Shown: positions 24,616 to 31,691 of the stretch, piece after piece | How positions within the stretch are numbered: position 1 is the stretch's first letter | How the letters are laid out: each line of letters opens with the position of its first letter | Origin: Faunimonas pinastri | Lineage (GTDB): Bacteria; Pseudomonadota; Alphaproteobacteria; Rhizobiales; Afifellaceae | Assembly (NCBI RefSeq): GCF_900110915.1 | Contig: NZ_FOFG01000014.1 | Span: 1-64,000, forward strand | Direction of reading: 5' to 3' | Length of the DNA: 64,000 nucleotides | Made by a program: the position numbers and the translations under genes | The notes under the pieces: model-generated | What the model saw: only the letters and a program-made list of their open reading frames with translations | The model's database searches: none | What the model was told of the DNA's origin: nothing

Positions 24616-25068
24616 ATGCGGAGTGCAGCGCTGCGGCGGCCAGCGTCATCCACGTCCAGGCCGGAAAGACAAAGACCTTCCATCGGGCACAACTCCATCT
24701 GGAAGACCTCTTCGGAGGGAAAGGCAGGGAGAATGTACGCAATCGCATTCGACATGGATCAGGAGGCGCTAGCTGCGCACTATCCAGGTAATTCTCCTAA
24801 CAACGCTTATGAGTCCGTGCGCCGAGTTTTGGAGCGATTCGGTTTTCATCGGCAGCAAGGAAGCGTTTATTTCGGCAACGATACCGTGACGCCGGTCACA
24901 TGCGTCATGGCAGTGCAGGCGATGCAGAAACGGTATCCTTGGTTCGGGAAGGCCGTTTCCGACATTCGGATGCTTCGCATCGAAGAGCACAGCGATTTGC
25001 TTCCGGCGATTGCGGAACTGGAACTTGAATTAGAAGAGCCAGACGCGAATTTTGCTACCTCAGCTTAG
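24616..25068 (+). CDS. vapD: VapD-like Cas2-fold endoribonuclease
   Basis: From MYAIAFDMDQEAL at 24733 the protein matches VapD: NNAYESVRRVLERFGFHRQQGSVYFGN, a conserved Gln-Gly-Ser-Val-Tyr, then SDIRMLRIEEHSDL. VapD proteins are Cas2-like RNases acting as toxins. The start at 24616 has GAGAGGG upstream and adds about 39 basic residues containing PSIGHNS. The start at 24733 gives a standard-length VapD. No separate antitoxin is evident. The region is more AT-rich than its neighbours, suggesting recent transfer. Confidence 0.65.
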   Translation: MRSAALRRPASSTSRPERQRPSIGHNSIWKTSSEGKAGRMYAIAFDMDQEALAAHYPGNSPNNAYESVRRVLERFGFHRQQGSVYFGNDTVTPVTCVMAVQAMQKRYPWFGKAVSDIRMLRIEEHSDLLPAIAELELELEEPDANFATSA

Positions 25069-25186
25069 GTGCTGTGGCGTGCAAGAGAACGAGCCGCATT
25101 TCTGCGACAGGGCGCCCACAGGAGAAGCATAGCCGTGTTGTCGTTCAGAGTATGACCGTTATCGGGGCAGAGTTCGTCTGCTTGAG

Positions 25187-25639
25187 CTAAAAGCCTGCTT
25201 CCTTGCTGGCCTTGTCAATTGCGGGAAGCCAAGTGCGCAGGCTTTTATCCTTCAATTGAAGGACGCTTTCACGATCAAGGATCGAGTCCTTGTCAACAAG
25301 GACCGATTCGCTCATTCCAATAGCTCGCATATTGCGCTGGGAATCCGTCTCGTTTGCCAGACGCAGCAACCCGCGTCCTGTATAATACGCAAGGTCCGTG
25401 CAAAGCCCTTTAGCTTTGTCGCTCTTCTCATAATCTCCGAGAGCAATCCCTTCGATGTAGCAGGCAGCTTCCCAAATGCGGAACCGGGTCTTCCCTTCAG
25501 CCCATCCTAAGGGAGATAGGGGAAAAAGCCATTTCCAGCACGCAATAAGCATCCACCCGAAAGCTCCATAGATGGACACTATTCCCCCGACGGTCAAAAG
25601 CGGCCAGCCGATCCAAGGCGGCAGGGTCGGGATCGTCAT
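25187..25639 (-). CDS. Membrane protein, unknown
   Basis: This 150-residue protein starts MTIPTLPPWIGWP. One or two N-terminal membrane helices (WPLLTVGGIVSIYGAFGWMLIACWKWLF) are followed by a soluble helical domain. It is AT-rich and faces the VapD gene, so it may be a lysogenic-conversion or accessory gene. No family recognised. Confidence 0.4.
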   Translation of the reverse strand: MTIPTLPPWIGWPLLTVGGIVSIYGAFGWMLIACWKWLFPLSPLGWAEGKTRFRIWEAACYIEGIALGDYEKSDKAKGLCTDLAYYTGRGLLRLANETDSQRNMRAIGMSESVLVDKDSILDRESVLQLKDKSLRTWLPAIDKASKEAGF

Positions 25640-26040
25640 GGGAAGAACCCACGAGCAAAAGGTGATTCCCCGCAATGCAATCGTTTTGTGCCAAGCCCTC
25701 ATACCGACAGGTTTGCATTACGACTGACTTCATTGCGAGTCATCTCCGCGCGAGCTGCGATCAGGTGGTTCCGAATATTCAAATTGAGCGAACGAGCTCC
25801 TGAGCGCCGGAGATGTCGGGAATGTTGCGGGATGTTGGGTGAGCCAAGGCTAGGAACCGCGGGTTCCTGCGGGCGCCAAGGATAGGTCACCGGAAGAGAG
25901 GCGAGCCAGAAGGCATCCCCCTGGCACACGCAAAATTTTTCTAGGACATCGACCCCTGTGGCGGGGAAGTCACGCGCAAGCACACCACCAATCCCACTCG
26001 CAACGCGCTCGCATGTGACTCGAAAGTCACACGCTCTAGA
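25640..26040. other. Gene-free stretch
   Basis: No convincing gene was found here. A perfect GGAACC/GGTTCC inverted pair lies near 25853. From about 25996 onward the sequence abruptly loses all GG and CC dinucleotides, which continues into the next gene. Confidence 0.4.
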
Positions 26041-26130
26041 ACGCTTTTAGAAGCTCACTGACAGCGATTTAGCGAATGAGCTACGAGCGTAGCAGAGAGC
26101 GCTAGAAACGCTCTCTGTGTCGCTCTGTGA
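26041..26130. other. 3'-end element A (TTTTAGAAGCTC family)
   Basis: It contains CTTTTAGAAGCTC and the hairpin AGAGAGCG-CTAGAAA-CGCTCTCT. Related elements occur at 34738-34830 and 42915-43020. All three lie at the 3' ends of genes. It also holds one octamer site, GCGATTTAGCGAA (26064-26076). Confidence 0.5.
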
Positions 26131-26134
26131 TCGT

Positions 26135-26722
26135 TTATTGCAGCTTCGCAAGCAGCGCTTTCGTCACGTCGCTTTCTGTGTTGAGCGTGTAGCAGATCGC
26201 ATTGCTTTCGTCGCGCGTTTCGCGAAGCACATCGAACATTTGCAGCGCATTGATTGAAGATGACGACTGCGTTGAAGCAGTATTAGCAGCGACGTGTTTC
26301 ATGTACTTAACAATGATCTTTTCGCGCTTTGCATCGCTCTTGCAAGACATAGAGCACGCGCTGATAGCGTCTTTGTGTGTCATGCGAAGTTCTGCGTTCT
26401 GAAATGCTTGCGCAGTCAGAAGAATAGCGCGCGTGTAGTGATTAAGCTGCGCTGCGCTTGCGCAAGCGCGAGCAACGTTGATGACTTTTTCAGAGGCATA
26501 CACGTTGAAGCGTGCATTGCTACGTTCTGCGCGATTGATGAAAGTAGCATCGACGTTTGCAGCGAGCATGATGCTTGCGATTGCGTCGTGATCGACGCTC
26601 TTTTTCATCGTCGCGAGCGTGTTTTGCATCGACGTGTTTTCGCTATTCTTAGCGCTTTCGTAAGTAGCGCGAGCGTCGAAAGCGGCGATGAGCGAAGCGC
26701 GGTAGGCAGTGACGTCGGACAT
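26135..26722 (-). CDS. GG/CC-free gene; paralogue of the 28638 gene, unknown function
   Basis: The 195-residue protein contains no glycine, proline or tryptophan. Its DNA has only a handful of GG or CC dinucleotides, most of them at the 5' end. The C-terminal 160 residues align with the protein at 28638: LLAANVDATFINR against LLAANIDPAFMNG, RFNVYASEKV against RYNVYAIGKF, and ASTQSSSSINALQ against APTQASSTMQALQ. No motif gives a function. It has a sigma70-like promoter at 26767-26794 and a leader hairpin. Dinucleotide avoidance seems to constrain even the amino acid composition. Confidence 0.7.
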   Translation of the reverse strand: MSDVTAYRASLIAAFDARATYESAKNSENTSMQNTLATMKKSVDHDAIASIMLAANVDATFINRAERSNARFNVYASEKVINVARACASAAQLNHYTRAILLTAQAFQNAELRMTHKDAISACSMSCKSDAKREKIIVKYMKHVAANTASTQSSSSINALQMFDVLRETRDESNAICYTLNTESDVTKALLAKLQ

Positions 26723-26746
26723 GGTGTTCTCTCTGTGTTTGTTATG

Positions 26747-26760
26747 TGTCGTTATCGACA
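26747..26760 (-). promoter_or_regulatory. Leader hairpin TGTCG-ATAA-CGACA
   Basis: A perfect 5-bp stem with an ATAA loop, followed by a CA-rich leader and AGAGAG before the ATG. The same design, with an AAAA loop, precedes the gene at 27682. Confidence 0.5.
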
Positions 26761-26766
26761 AGATGC

Positions 26767-26794
26767 AGAATAGAGCTTTGACAGAACGGGTCAA
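26767..26794 (-). promoter_or_regulatory. Sigma70-like promoter of the GG/CC-free gene
   Basis: On the minus strand TTGACC, a 16-base spacer and TATTCT lie about 45 bases upstream of the ATG. The inferred leader begins with a TGTCGATAACGACA hairpin. Confidence 0.55.
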
Positions 26795-26889
26795 GCACAA
26801 GAACGCATAGCTGTGATGCATAAATATGTGAGATAGTGCGTTGACAGAGATAGCGCAAAATGCAATTGTGTTTTCAGAGATTGAGAGGA

Positions 26890-27300
26890 GCGAACGATGA
26901 AGCGAACGGATGACACGAGCTGACCGAAACGGCGCAAAAGCCACAGTGGCCCAGGCGCCACATCCCAGCCCCGATCGGCACCGCGCCAGACCGCGGACCC
27001 CAGTGGCTCTTCCGCCACAACACCCCAGCCCTCCTGCCCACGGCGCCCCGAGGCGCCCCATGTCCGGCCCGCGGTTTATGCCATGGCTCTCCATGGCGCC
27101 GTTCCGCGGATCCCACTGACCCAAGCCGTACCTAAAATCCGCGCCGCCCGGAGATTTCGCCCTTCCCGGGCCATGAAATCCAACCCATGCGTGCTCATGG
27201 CGAGAAGCTGGCGAGACCGTGGCGAATATGTGTCCCTGAGAGCCCCATGGGGCACCGGGGAGCAACCGGCACCATGGAGCCCCGTAGACGCGCTCCGAAG
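26890..27300. repeat. CCATGG-rich noncoding patch 1
   Basis: No supported gene. CCATGG occurs at 27081, 27091, 27245 and 27272, with many GGCGCC-like neighbours. It carries copy 1 (27101-27135) of a 35-bp repeat matching 28497-28531 at 33 positions. GG and CC are abundant, the reverse of the adjoining gene. Confidence 0.6.
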
Positions 27301-27303
27301 AGA

Positions 27304-27323
27304 AGGGGCGCCGTAGCACCCCT
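27304..27323 (-). terminator. Probable intrinsic terminator
   Basis: An imperfect GC-rich hairpin (AGGGG/CCCCT arms) is followed on the minus strand by TTCTCTT, just after the stop of the 27335 gene. Confidence 0.5.
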
Positions 27324-27334
27324 CCCCTGTCGCG

Positions 27335-27682
27335 TCAGATCGCGACGTTCAATCCCATCTCGATGGCGAGCGCTGCAGCGGCGTCGTTGGCGCGCTGCGT
27401 CTTGGAGCGGCGGCGAAGAATGGCGACCCGTTCGCGCTTGCGCTCCGAGATGAGCCTACGCGCTTGCTCCCGCACGTCCTGCATCGTGATGCCCTCGGGG
27501 CAAGCACGCTCGAAGCGAACCCAGAGCTTCGCCCACTGATCGCGAGCCCGATCGCAGAGCAGCTCCTGCTCCGCCGTCTGGCGCACGCCGAAGACGATCT
27601 CAAACGAGCTGTCCATGAACTCGATGTAGTCAGCGGCGCGGGTGATGACAGAGGGGGCGACGAGAGTGATGCGGGACGACAT
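27335..27682 (-). CDS. Basic helical protein, unknown
   Basis: The 115-residue protein starts MSSRITLVAPSVITRAADYIEF. Its C-terminal half is strongly basic and helical (RRLISERKRERVAILRRRS). No family recognised. The ATG at 27682 follows GGAGCAAG and a leader hairpin like that of the 26722 gene, implying shared post-transcriptional control. Confidence 0.45.
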   Translation of the reverse strand: MSSRITLVAPSVITRAADYIEFMDSSFEIVFGVRQTAEQELLCDRARDQWAKLWVRFERACPEGITMQDVREQARRLISERKRERVAILRRRSKTQRANDAAAALAIEMGLNVAI

Positions 27683-27700
27683 TTGCTTGCTCCGTGTTCG

Positions 27701-27714
27701 TGTCGTTTTCGACA
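27701..27714 (-). promoter_or_regulatory. Leader hairpin TGTCG-AAAA-CGACA
   Basis: The stem is identical to the one at 26747, with a different loop. It is followed by a CA-containing spacer and GGAGCAAG before the ATG at 27682. Confidence 0.5.
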
Positions 27715-27779
27715 TCGTCACTGTCGCGCGTCCGCTTCTGGGATGCGGGCGGGAGCGGATGGCGCGTGCGCGCTCCGGA

Positions 27780-27934
27780 GACGCTTGGGAGGTCATGGCC
27801 GCGGGAGACGGCGATCGCCGGCGCCATGGTCATCCATGGAGCGCCACGGCCTGAGTTTCACGGACCATGGCGGCCTGCGGAGAAAAGACCTGGCCTGGCC
27901 TCGAGAGACCAGACCGGCCTATGGTGCGTGGACC
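27780..27934. repeat. CCATGG-rich noncoding patch 2
   Basis: CCATGG occurs at 27824, 27834 and 27865, among GGCCTGG-type repeats (CTGGCCTGGCC near 27890). No gene is supported. Confidence 0.5.
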
Positions 27935-28165
27935 TCAGTAGCCCCAGGGGCTCAGATCGGGGATGCGCCCGAACCGTCGGTGGTACTTGCGATAGGTCTT
28001 GGCGATCAGCGTCGCCTCCGAGAGCATCATGGAGCGTTGCTCATGGGCGATGTGGCGCACATAGGCGCCGAACTCGTCGCTCCAGGTCTGAACCCGAAGC
28101 TGCCACCGGAAGAGCTTCCTGGGGTCGCGCTCCAGGCGAACGATGATGGAGGTCCGCGCGCTCAT
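27935..28165 (-). CDS. Small basic protein, unknown
   Basis: This 76-residue protein starts MSARTSIIVRLERDPRKLFRW and ends SPWGY, close to the WGxF tails seen elsewhere. It overlaps the preceding micro-ORF as TGATG. No family recognised. Confidence 0.5.
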   Translation of the reverse strand: MSARTSIIVRLERDPRKLFRWQLRVQTWSDEFGAYVRHIAHEQRSMMLSEATLIAKTYRKYHRRFGRIPDLSPWGY

Positions 28166-28281
28166 CAGCGGACGCTCGCGAGGACGATGACGAACGTCAG
28201 GAAGAGCACGGTGCAGGCGAACAGATCGGAGTTCACATAGCGCCAAAGCATCAGGTCGGCGGTGTTGAGGAACTTCTTCAT
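28165..28281 (-). CDS. 38-residue membrane micro-protein
   Basis: An ORF of 38 codons begins MKKFLNTADLMLWRY and has one membrane helix (DLFACTVLFLTFVIVLASVR). GGAGA lies 6 bases upstream, and its stop overlaps the next start. An operator lies just upstream. Confidence 0.55.
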   Translation of the reverse strand: MKKFLNTADLMLWRYVNSDLFACTVLFLTFVIVLASVR

Positions 28282-28294
28282 CTGCTATCTCCGT

Positions 28295-28312
28295 CCAGTC
28301 AGTGTTGACTGT
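28295..28312. promoter_or_regulatory. Dispersed palindrome, micro-protein site
   Basis: CCAGTCAGTGTTGACTGT, with intact GTCA/TGAC cores, lies 13 bases upstream of the 38-residue ORF. Confidence 0.65.
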
Positions 28313-28320
28313 CAGAGTGT

Positions 28321-28595
28321 CGCGCAGCTCGAGACGGGATGCGGTTGGCACCTGGTGGGATCGCAAGTGGCTTCCCATGGAGCTCCTGGGAGCCCCGTGG
28401 AGCGCGTTTGTGCCTTGGAGCCCCACCGATGCCCTCGGGACGCCATGGAACCCGCCCTGGGGCCCCTGAGTCGCGGCAGAGCCATGGAGGAACGTCGTTC
28501 CTCGGGTCCCACTGACCCAAGCCGTACCTAACCGCGCACGCGACCGTACCTGGTTTCCGCCTGGCGCGGCAGCTCCATGGGATCCTCGTGCCGCG
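28321..28595. repeat. CCATGG-rich noncoding patch 3
   Basis: CCATGG occurs at 28375, 28443, 28482 and 28575. It carries copy 2 of the 35-bp repeat (28497-28531) and a further CCGTACCT at 28544. No gene is supported. Confidence 0.6.
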
Positions 28596-28598
28596 AAA

Positions 28599-28620
28599 AA
28601 GGGACGCCGAAGCGTCCCTT
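28599..28620 (-). terminator. Intrinsic terminator of the 28638 gene
   Basis: AAGGGACGC pairs with GCGTCCCTT around a TTCG/CGAA tetraloop, followed on the minus strand by TTTTT. Confidence 0.8.
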
Positions 28621-28637
28621 CTCCATCCCTCCTTTCG

Positions 28638-29636
28638 TTACGCTGCGAGGAGCTCCTCGATCTTCCGGGCGACCGGGGTATCGGTCACGCGGTAGACGGG
28701 GTTGCGGGTCGAGCCCTGGACCGAGACGGCGCCGATCGTCTGCAGGGCCTGCATGGTCGAGGAGGCTTGCGTGGGCGCGGTCGAGGCGGAGACCGTGTGC
28801 GAGACCAGGTGCTTCCTGAGCGCCGCTTCCACGCGGACCTTGTCGGAGGCTGCAGCCTTGGCGAGCTCACCGGTGAAGTCGAGGCCCGCGGCCCGGAAGC
28901 GGAAGAGCGACTTCATGCAGGCGATGTTGATGGCGTTGGTCAGCGCCCCACCTCCGAGCATGGAGGCGATGTCGGCGAACTTGCCGATGGCGTAGACGTT
29001 GTAGCGGGACCCGTCATGGCGCGACCCGTTCATGAAGGCGGGGTCGATGTTGGCGGCGAGGAGGACCCTGGCGACACCGGGGCGGACCATCTTCTGCCGG
29101 GCCGACTTGAGGGTGCGCTGAATGTTGGCGTTGTCCTCGTTCTTCCACTTCTCGAAGTCGGCGCGCTCGTCGATCTCCTTGCCGATGGCGTGCAGCATGG
29201 TGTCGACCTCTTCCTCGTCGACGGCGTCGAGCATGGCGTCGAAGGTCTCCGGCTCGTTGTTGCCCTCGGCCTGCTCCTCCTGGACCTCGTGGATGGCCTC
29301 GGGTTCCTGGACCTCGATGGCCTCGAGGTGGAGGACCGCTGCTTCCAGGTCCTTCTCGGAGACGGGCTCGTCGCTCTCCGGAGCGGCTTCCGGTTGGGCC
29401 TCGGTCTCCAGGGTCGCTTCGGCGACTTCCTCAGCCGAGAGCTCGATGGTAGCAGGTTCGTCCTGGGGCGCAGCGGTGTCGGCGCTCTCCGGAGCGATGA
29501 TCTCCATCGCGTCTTCGGCGATCGTCTCGACGACGGGCTGACCCTCGGCAACGATCTCGGAGACCGCGTTGATGAGTTCGGCGTCGCTCAAGGCGGCGAC
29601 GGTGGCGGATGCGATGTTTTTCTTGCGACGTGTCAT
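28638..29636 (-). CDS. Acidic two-part protein, paralogue of the GG/CC-free gene
   Basis: This 332-residue protein has a 150-residue acidic N-terminal region rich in Glu, Ala and Pro. The C-terminal domain of about 170 residues is homologous to the protein at 26135. The acidic part may be a spacer or DNA mimic. The protein at 44843 has a similar layout (acidic N-terminus, small helical C-terminal domain) but no clear sequence match. No enzyme motif. Strong terminator downstream; operator and hairpin upstream. Confidence 0.6.
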   Translation of the reverse strand: MTRRKKNIASATVAALSDAELINAVSEIVAEGQPVVETIAEDAMEIIAPESADTAAPQDEPATIELSAEEVAEATLETEAQPEAAPESDEPVSEKDLEAAVLHLEAIEVQEPEAIHEVQEEQAEGNNEPETFDAMLDAVDEEEVDTMLHAIGKEIDERADFEKWKNEDNANIQRTLKSARQKMVRPGVARVLLAANIDPAFMNGSRHDGSRYNVYAIGKFADIASMLGGGALTNAINIACMKSLFRFRAAGLDFTGELAKAAASDKVRVEAALRKHLVSHTVSASTAPTQASSTMQALQTIGAVSVQGSTRNPVYRVTDTPVARKIEELLAA

Positions 29637-29686
29637 AGTATTCTAGTCCTCTGCGTTGCTCAGCGCTCGTTTGCGTCGCTGACAAG

Positions 29687-29704
29687 TATCAATTTACTGA
29701 TTGA
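29687..29704. promoter_or_regulatory. Dispersed palindrome, weak variant
   Basis: TATCAATTTACTGATTGA keeps TCA and TGA cores but has diverged half sites. It lies upstream of the 29636 start, before a TCAGCG/CGCTGA hairpin. Confidence 0.45.
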
Positions 29705-30160
29705 GGCTAGGGGTACTACTGGAACGTAGTGGGACGTTTTCTTTCTTATTTCGCGCCATGGTGTACACACGCGCGCACGTACTCTATATATAAGCAATCA
29801 CCTGCGCCGCCCGACCATGGTATGACTTGAAGTCCCATGGTTCACCTTGGTGAGGATCTCCACGCCGGATGATGGCTTTCCTCGGAAGTGTGGATGAGGA
29901 CCTCCATGGCACCCCGAGGCAGATCATGGCTCTCCATGGTCTCGAGGCTATTCCGGGAATCCTGGAATGAGGACAATCCATGGGGCGCCATGCCGATGAG
30001 GCTTTCGCCATAGAGGTTCATGGGGCGTGGCGCGTGTGGATCGCCATAGTGAGGACGCCCGTGGAAGCGCGGAAAGTCCGTACCAGGTCCCGCCTCTACC
30101 GGGACATGCGTCCGTACCTAATTTCCGGCTGAGCGGCGAACCATGGAGAAATGCCGCCAA
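29705..30160. repeat. CCATGG-rich noncoding patch 4
   Basis: No gene is supported. CCATGG occurs at 29756, 29815, 29835, 29904, 29934, 29968 and 30141. It includes repeated ATGAGGA phrases and CCGTACCTAA at 30112, a short match to the 35-bp repeat. Confidence 0.6.
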
Positions 30161-30165
30161 AAGAA

Positions 30166-30187
30166 AAGGCGCTCCGAAGAGCGCCTT
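30166..30187 (-). terminator. Intrinsic terminator on the minus strand
   Basis: AAGGCGCTC pairs with GAGCGCCTT around a 4-base loop, followed on the minus strand by TTTTCTTTT. No gene is recognised just upstream, so it may end a noncoding transcript from the 30.2-30.9 kb region. Confidence 0.65.
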
Positions 30188-30189
30188 GA

Positions 30190-30480
30190 GAGTTGAAGCG
30201 CGGGTGTCGAGGCCGCGCAAACACAGAGTGTCCGGCGAAGCTGCTCGGTGAGCGTCGTTCGCTGAACAAGATCGTTTATAGCTGATCGAACGAGGCTGTC
30301 ACGAGGGAGAAGGCGGATTTTCGAGGATGAGGCTTTCAAAGAGGACGTCGCCGGTCCCTCCTCTAGATCCACACCCTCACGCATCTATTCCCCACACACG
30401 GGCACACCTCTGTCCCTCTATACGCGGTCACTCTCTCTTGGGGTCTCTGGTGCGCATTCCGGAGAGTCTCTACCTCTTTG
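30190..30480. other. Gene-free pyrimidine-rich stretch
   Basis: No gene is supported. From about 30350 the plus strand is strongly C/T-rich (CCCTCCTCTAG, CTCTCTCTTGGGG). It borders the second inverted-repeat element. A replication origin or untranslated RNA are possibilities. Confidence 0.35.
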
Positions 30481-30485
30481 GGTAT

Positions 30486-30566
30486 GGTGATGCCCAAGCC
30501 CTCGCGCTCAATAAGTAGATACTTACGTATATATATTATTAGAAGACGCGGCTTTGGGCATTCGTT
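30486..30566. repeat. Second copy of the terS-upstream inverted-repeat element
   Basis: The left arm has GATGCCCAAGCC and the right arm has ACGCGGCTTTGGGCAT. The right half, from ACGTATATA onward, matches the 15.9 kb element at about 33 of 39 positions. Its centre holds TAAGTAGATACTTA, a shortened form of the dispersed palindrome. No gene flanks it closely. Confidence 0.6.
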
Positions 30567-30569
30567 GGT

Positions 30570-30960
30570 TTTCTCACTCTTCCGGAGATGGTCGCGCTCT
30601 CTGTCTCTCTTAGGCAGAAGCTGTCAGTCTCTTCCGGGAGCGATCGTTTTCGATGCTATTTTCCGGGCTCAGATGCGTTTCGCTCGAATGTTCCCTTTCT
30701 TGAAACATTTGGATTTGGGAAATCGCGGAGTTCTGGGCTTTTGATGATGTTGCAACGGGTGCTATGGGTTTCGGCTGTAACTTAGCTGAAACATAGCACC
30801 AACATTTCATATACATAGCCATCAAGACGTAATTAGTCGTCTGATGGGAAATGTTTCAGGCGGCCTGAGGGTTTGAGACCTGCCCTCGGCCGTGGCCTGA
30901 TGGACCAGTACCTGTGTTCGGTGGACTAGAGCGTGGGTCAATGATGGCTGATGTCGAACC
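30570..30960. other. Gene-free stretch
   Basis: No gene is supported. The first 100 bases are C/T-rich. Around 30750-30860 there is a TTTCAGC/GCTGAAA-type inverted pair (TTTCGGCTGTAACTTAGCTGAAA). The rest shows nothing clear. Confidence 0.3.
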
Positions 30961-30964
30961 GGTC

Positions 30965-31384
30965 TCAGCTCTTCCGGTACTTAGTGGGGTCGCTCATACC
31001 GAGGCCGCGGCCCTTCGCGTCGAAAGCCTTCTCGTATATCAGGTGCAGCTTCGCTTTCTTGGTGCCGTCCCGGAATCTCTGGCCGCTGTCCGTAAATAGC
31101 ACGCTGTCTCCGTACATCTCGTTCAGCTTGTCGATCTCGGCGGTGAGGCCAGCCGTGTGTGCCTGCTCGACATCAAAGTGCAACTGAAGGCGATCGGCTC
31201 TCGCCTTTGTGCTCTCAAGCTCGGAGCGGAGTTGATTGATGGTCTGAGCCTGCTCACGAATATACCGATTTGCCTTCTCGATCTCAGCATTGGCCTTGTG
31301 GATTTGAGCGACGGCCGTGTTGAAGTCCCTATCGCCGTTCTGCCGCTCAATCATTGCGCCGATGAACATATCTTCGCTGATCAT
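30965..31384 (-). CDS. Coiled-coil protein, unknown
   Basis: The 139-residue protein starts MISEDMFIGAMIERQNGD. Residues 25-85 form a long coiled coil (NAEIEKANRYIREQAQTIN). GGAGAC precedes the ATG. It is divergent from the small plus-strand gene at 31483. Confidence 0.5.
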   Translation of the reverse strand: MISEDMFIGAMIERQNGDRDFNTAVAQIHKANAEIEKANRYIREQAQTINQLRSELESTKARADRLQLHFDVEQAHTAGLTAEIDKLNEMYGDSVLFTDSGQRFRDGTKKAKLHLIYEKAFDAKGRGLGMSDPTKYRKS

Positions 31385-31482
31385 TGTCTCCACCCACCCA
31401 GCTTGGCCCATTGCTGAGGCAGCCTACGATAGCTATGGCAATTGCCTCAACTCGACTGGGTGAACTTAGTGAAGGATATTGG

Positions 31483-31659
31483 ATGATCGATCTGCAGAGG
31501 CTGTTGAAGAGACTGAAGGACGAACAGCGGCGCCTGGTGCTTGCCATGGCGAAGATTGACGCCCTGCCCTCTCATACGGACGTGAAGAAGGTGGCTGAGC
31601 TGGAGAACGCGATCCTGGCGGTCTCCGCTGTCATCGAGGAGCAGAAGAGCGGATCTTAG
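31483..31659 (+). CDS. Small coiled-coil protein
   Basis: The 58-residue protein starts MIDLQRLLKRLKDEQRRLV and is almost entirely helical. AAGGA lies 6 bases upstream. Small proteins like this often bind larger partners; no family recognised. Confidence 0.5.
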   Translation: MIDLQRLLKRLKDEQRRLVLAMAKIDALPSHTDVKKVAELENAILAVSAVIEEQKSGS

Positions 31660-31660
31660 G

Positions 31661-31688
31661 CGTTTATAGCTAAATCTCGCTATAAACG
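31661..31688. terminator. Hairpin between converging genes
   Basis: CGTTTATAG and CTATAAACG form a perfect 9-bp stem between a plus-strand gene and the minus-strand DUF4238 gene. It is probably a bidirectional terminator. Confidence 0.5.
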
Positions 31689-31691
31689 GGT

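Noticed and set aside
26135-27319. Longer form of the GG/CC-free protein starting at 27319
   Set aside because: The added part crosses the CCATGG patch, a promoter and a leader hairpin. It lacks homology, so the ATG at 26722 is used.
31438-31447. GGCAATTGCC palindrome between divergent genes
   Set aside because: It is a single short palindrome with no second copy or promoter elements that fit it.
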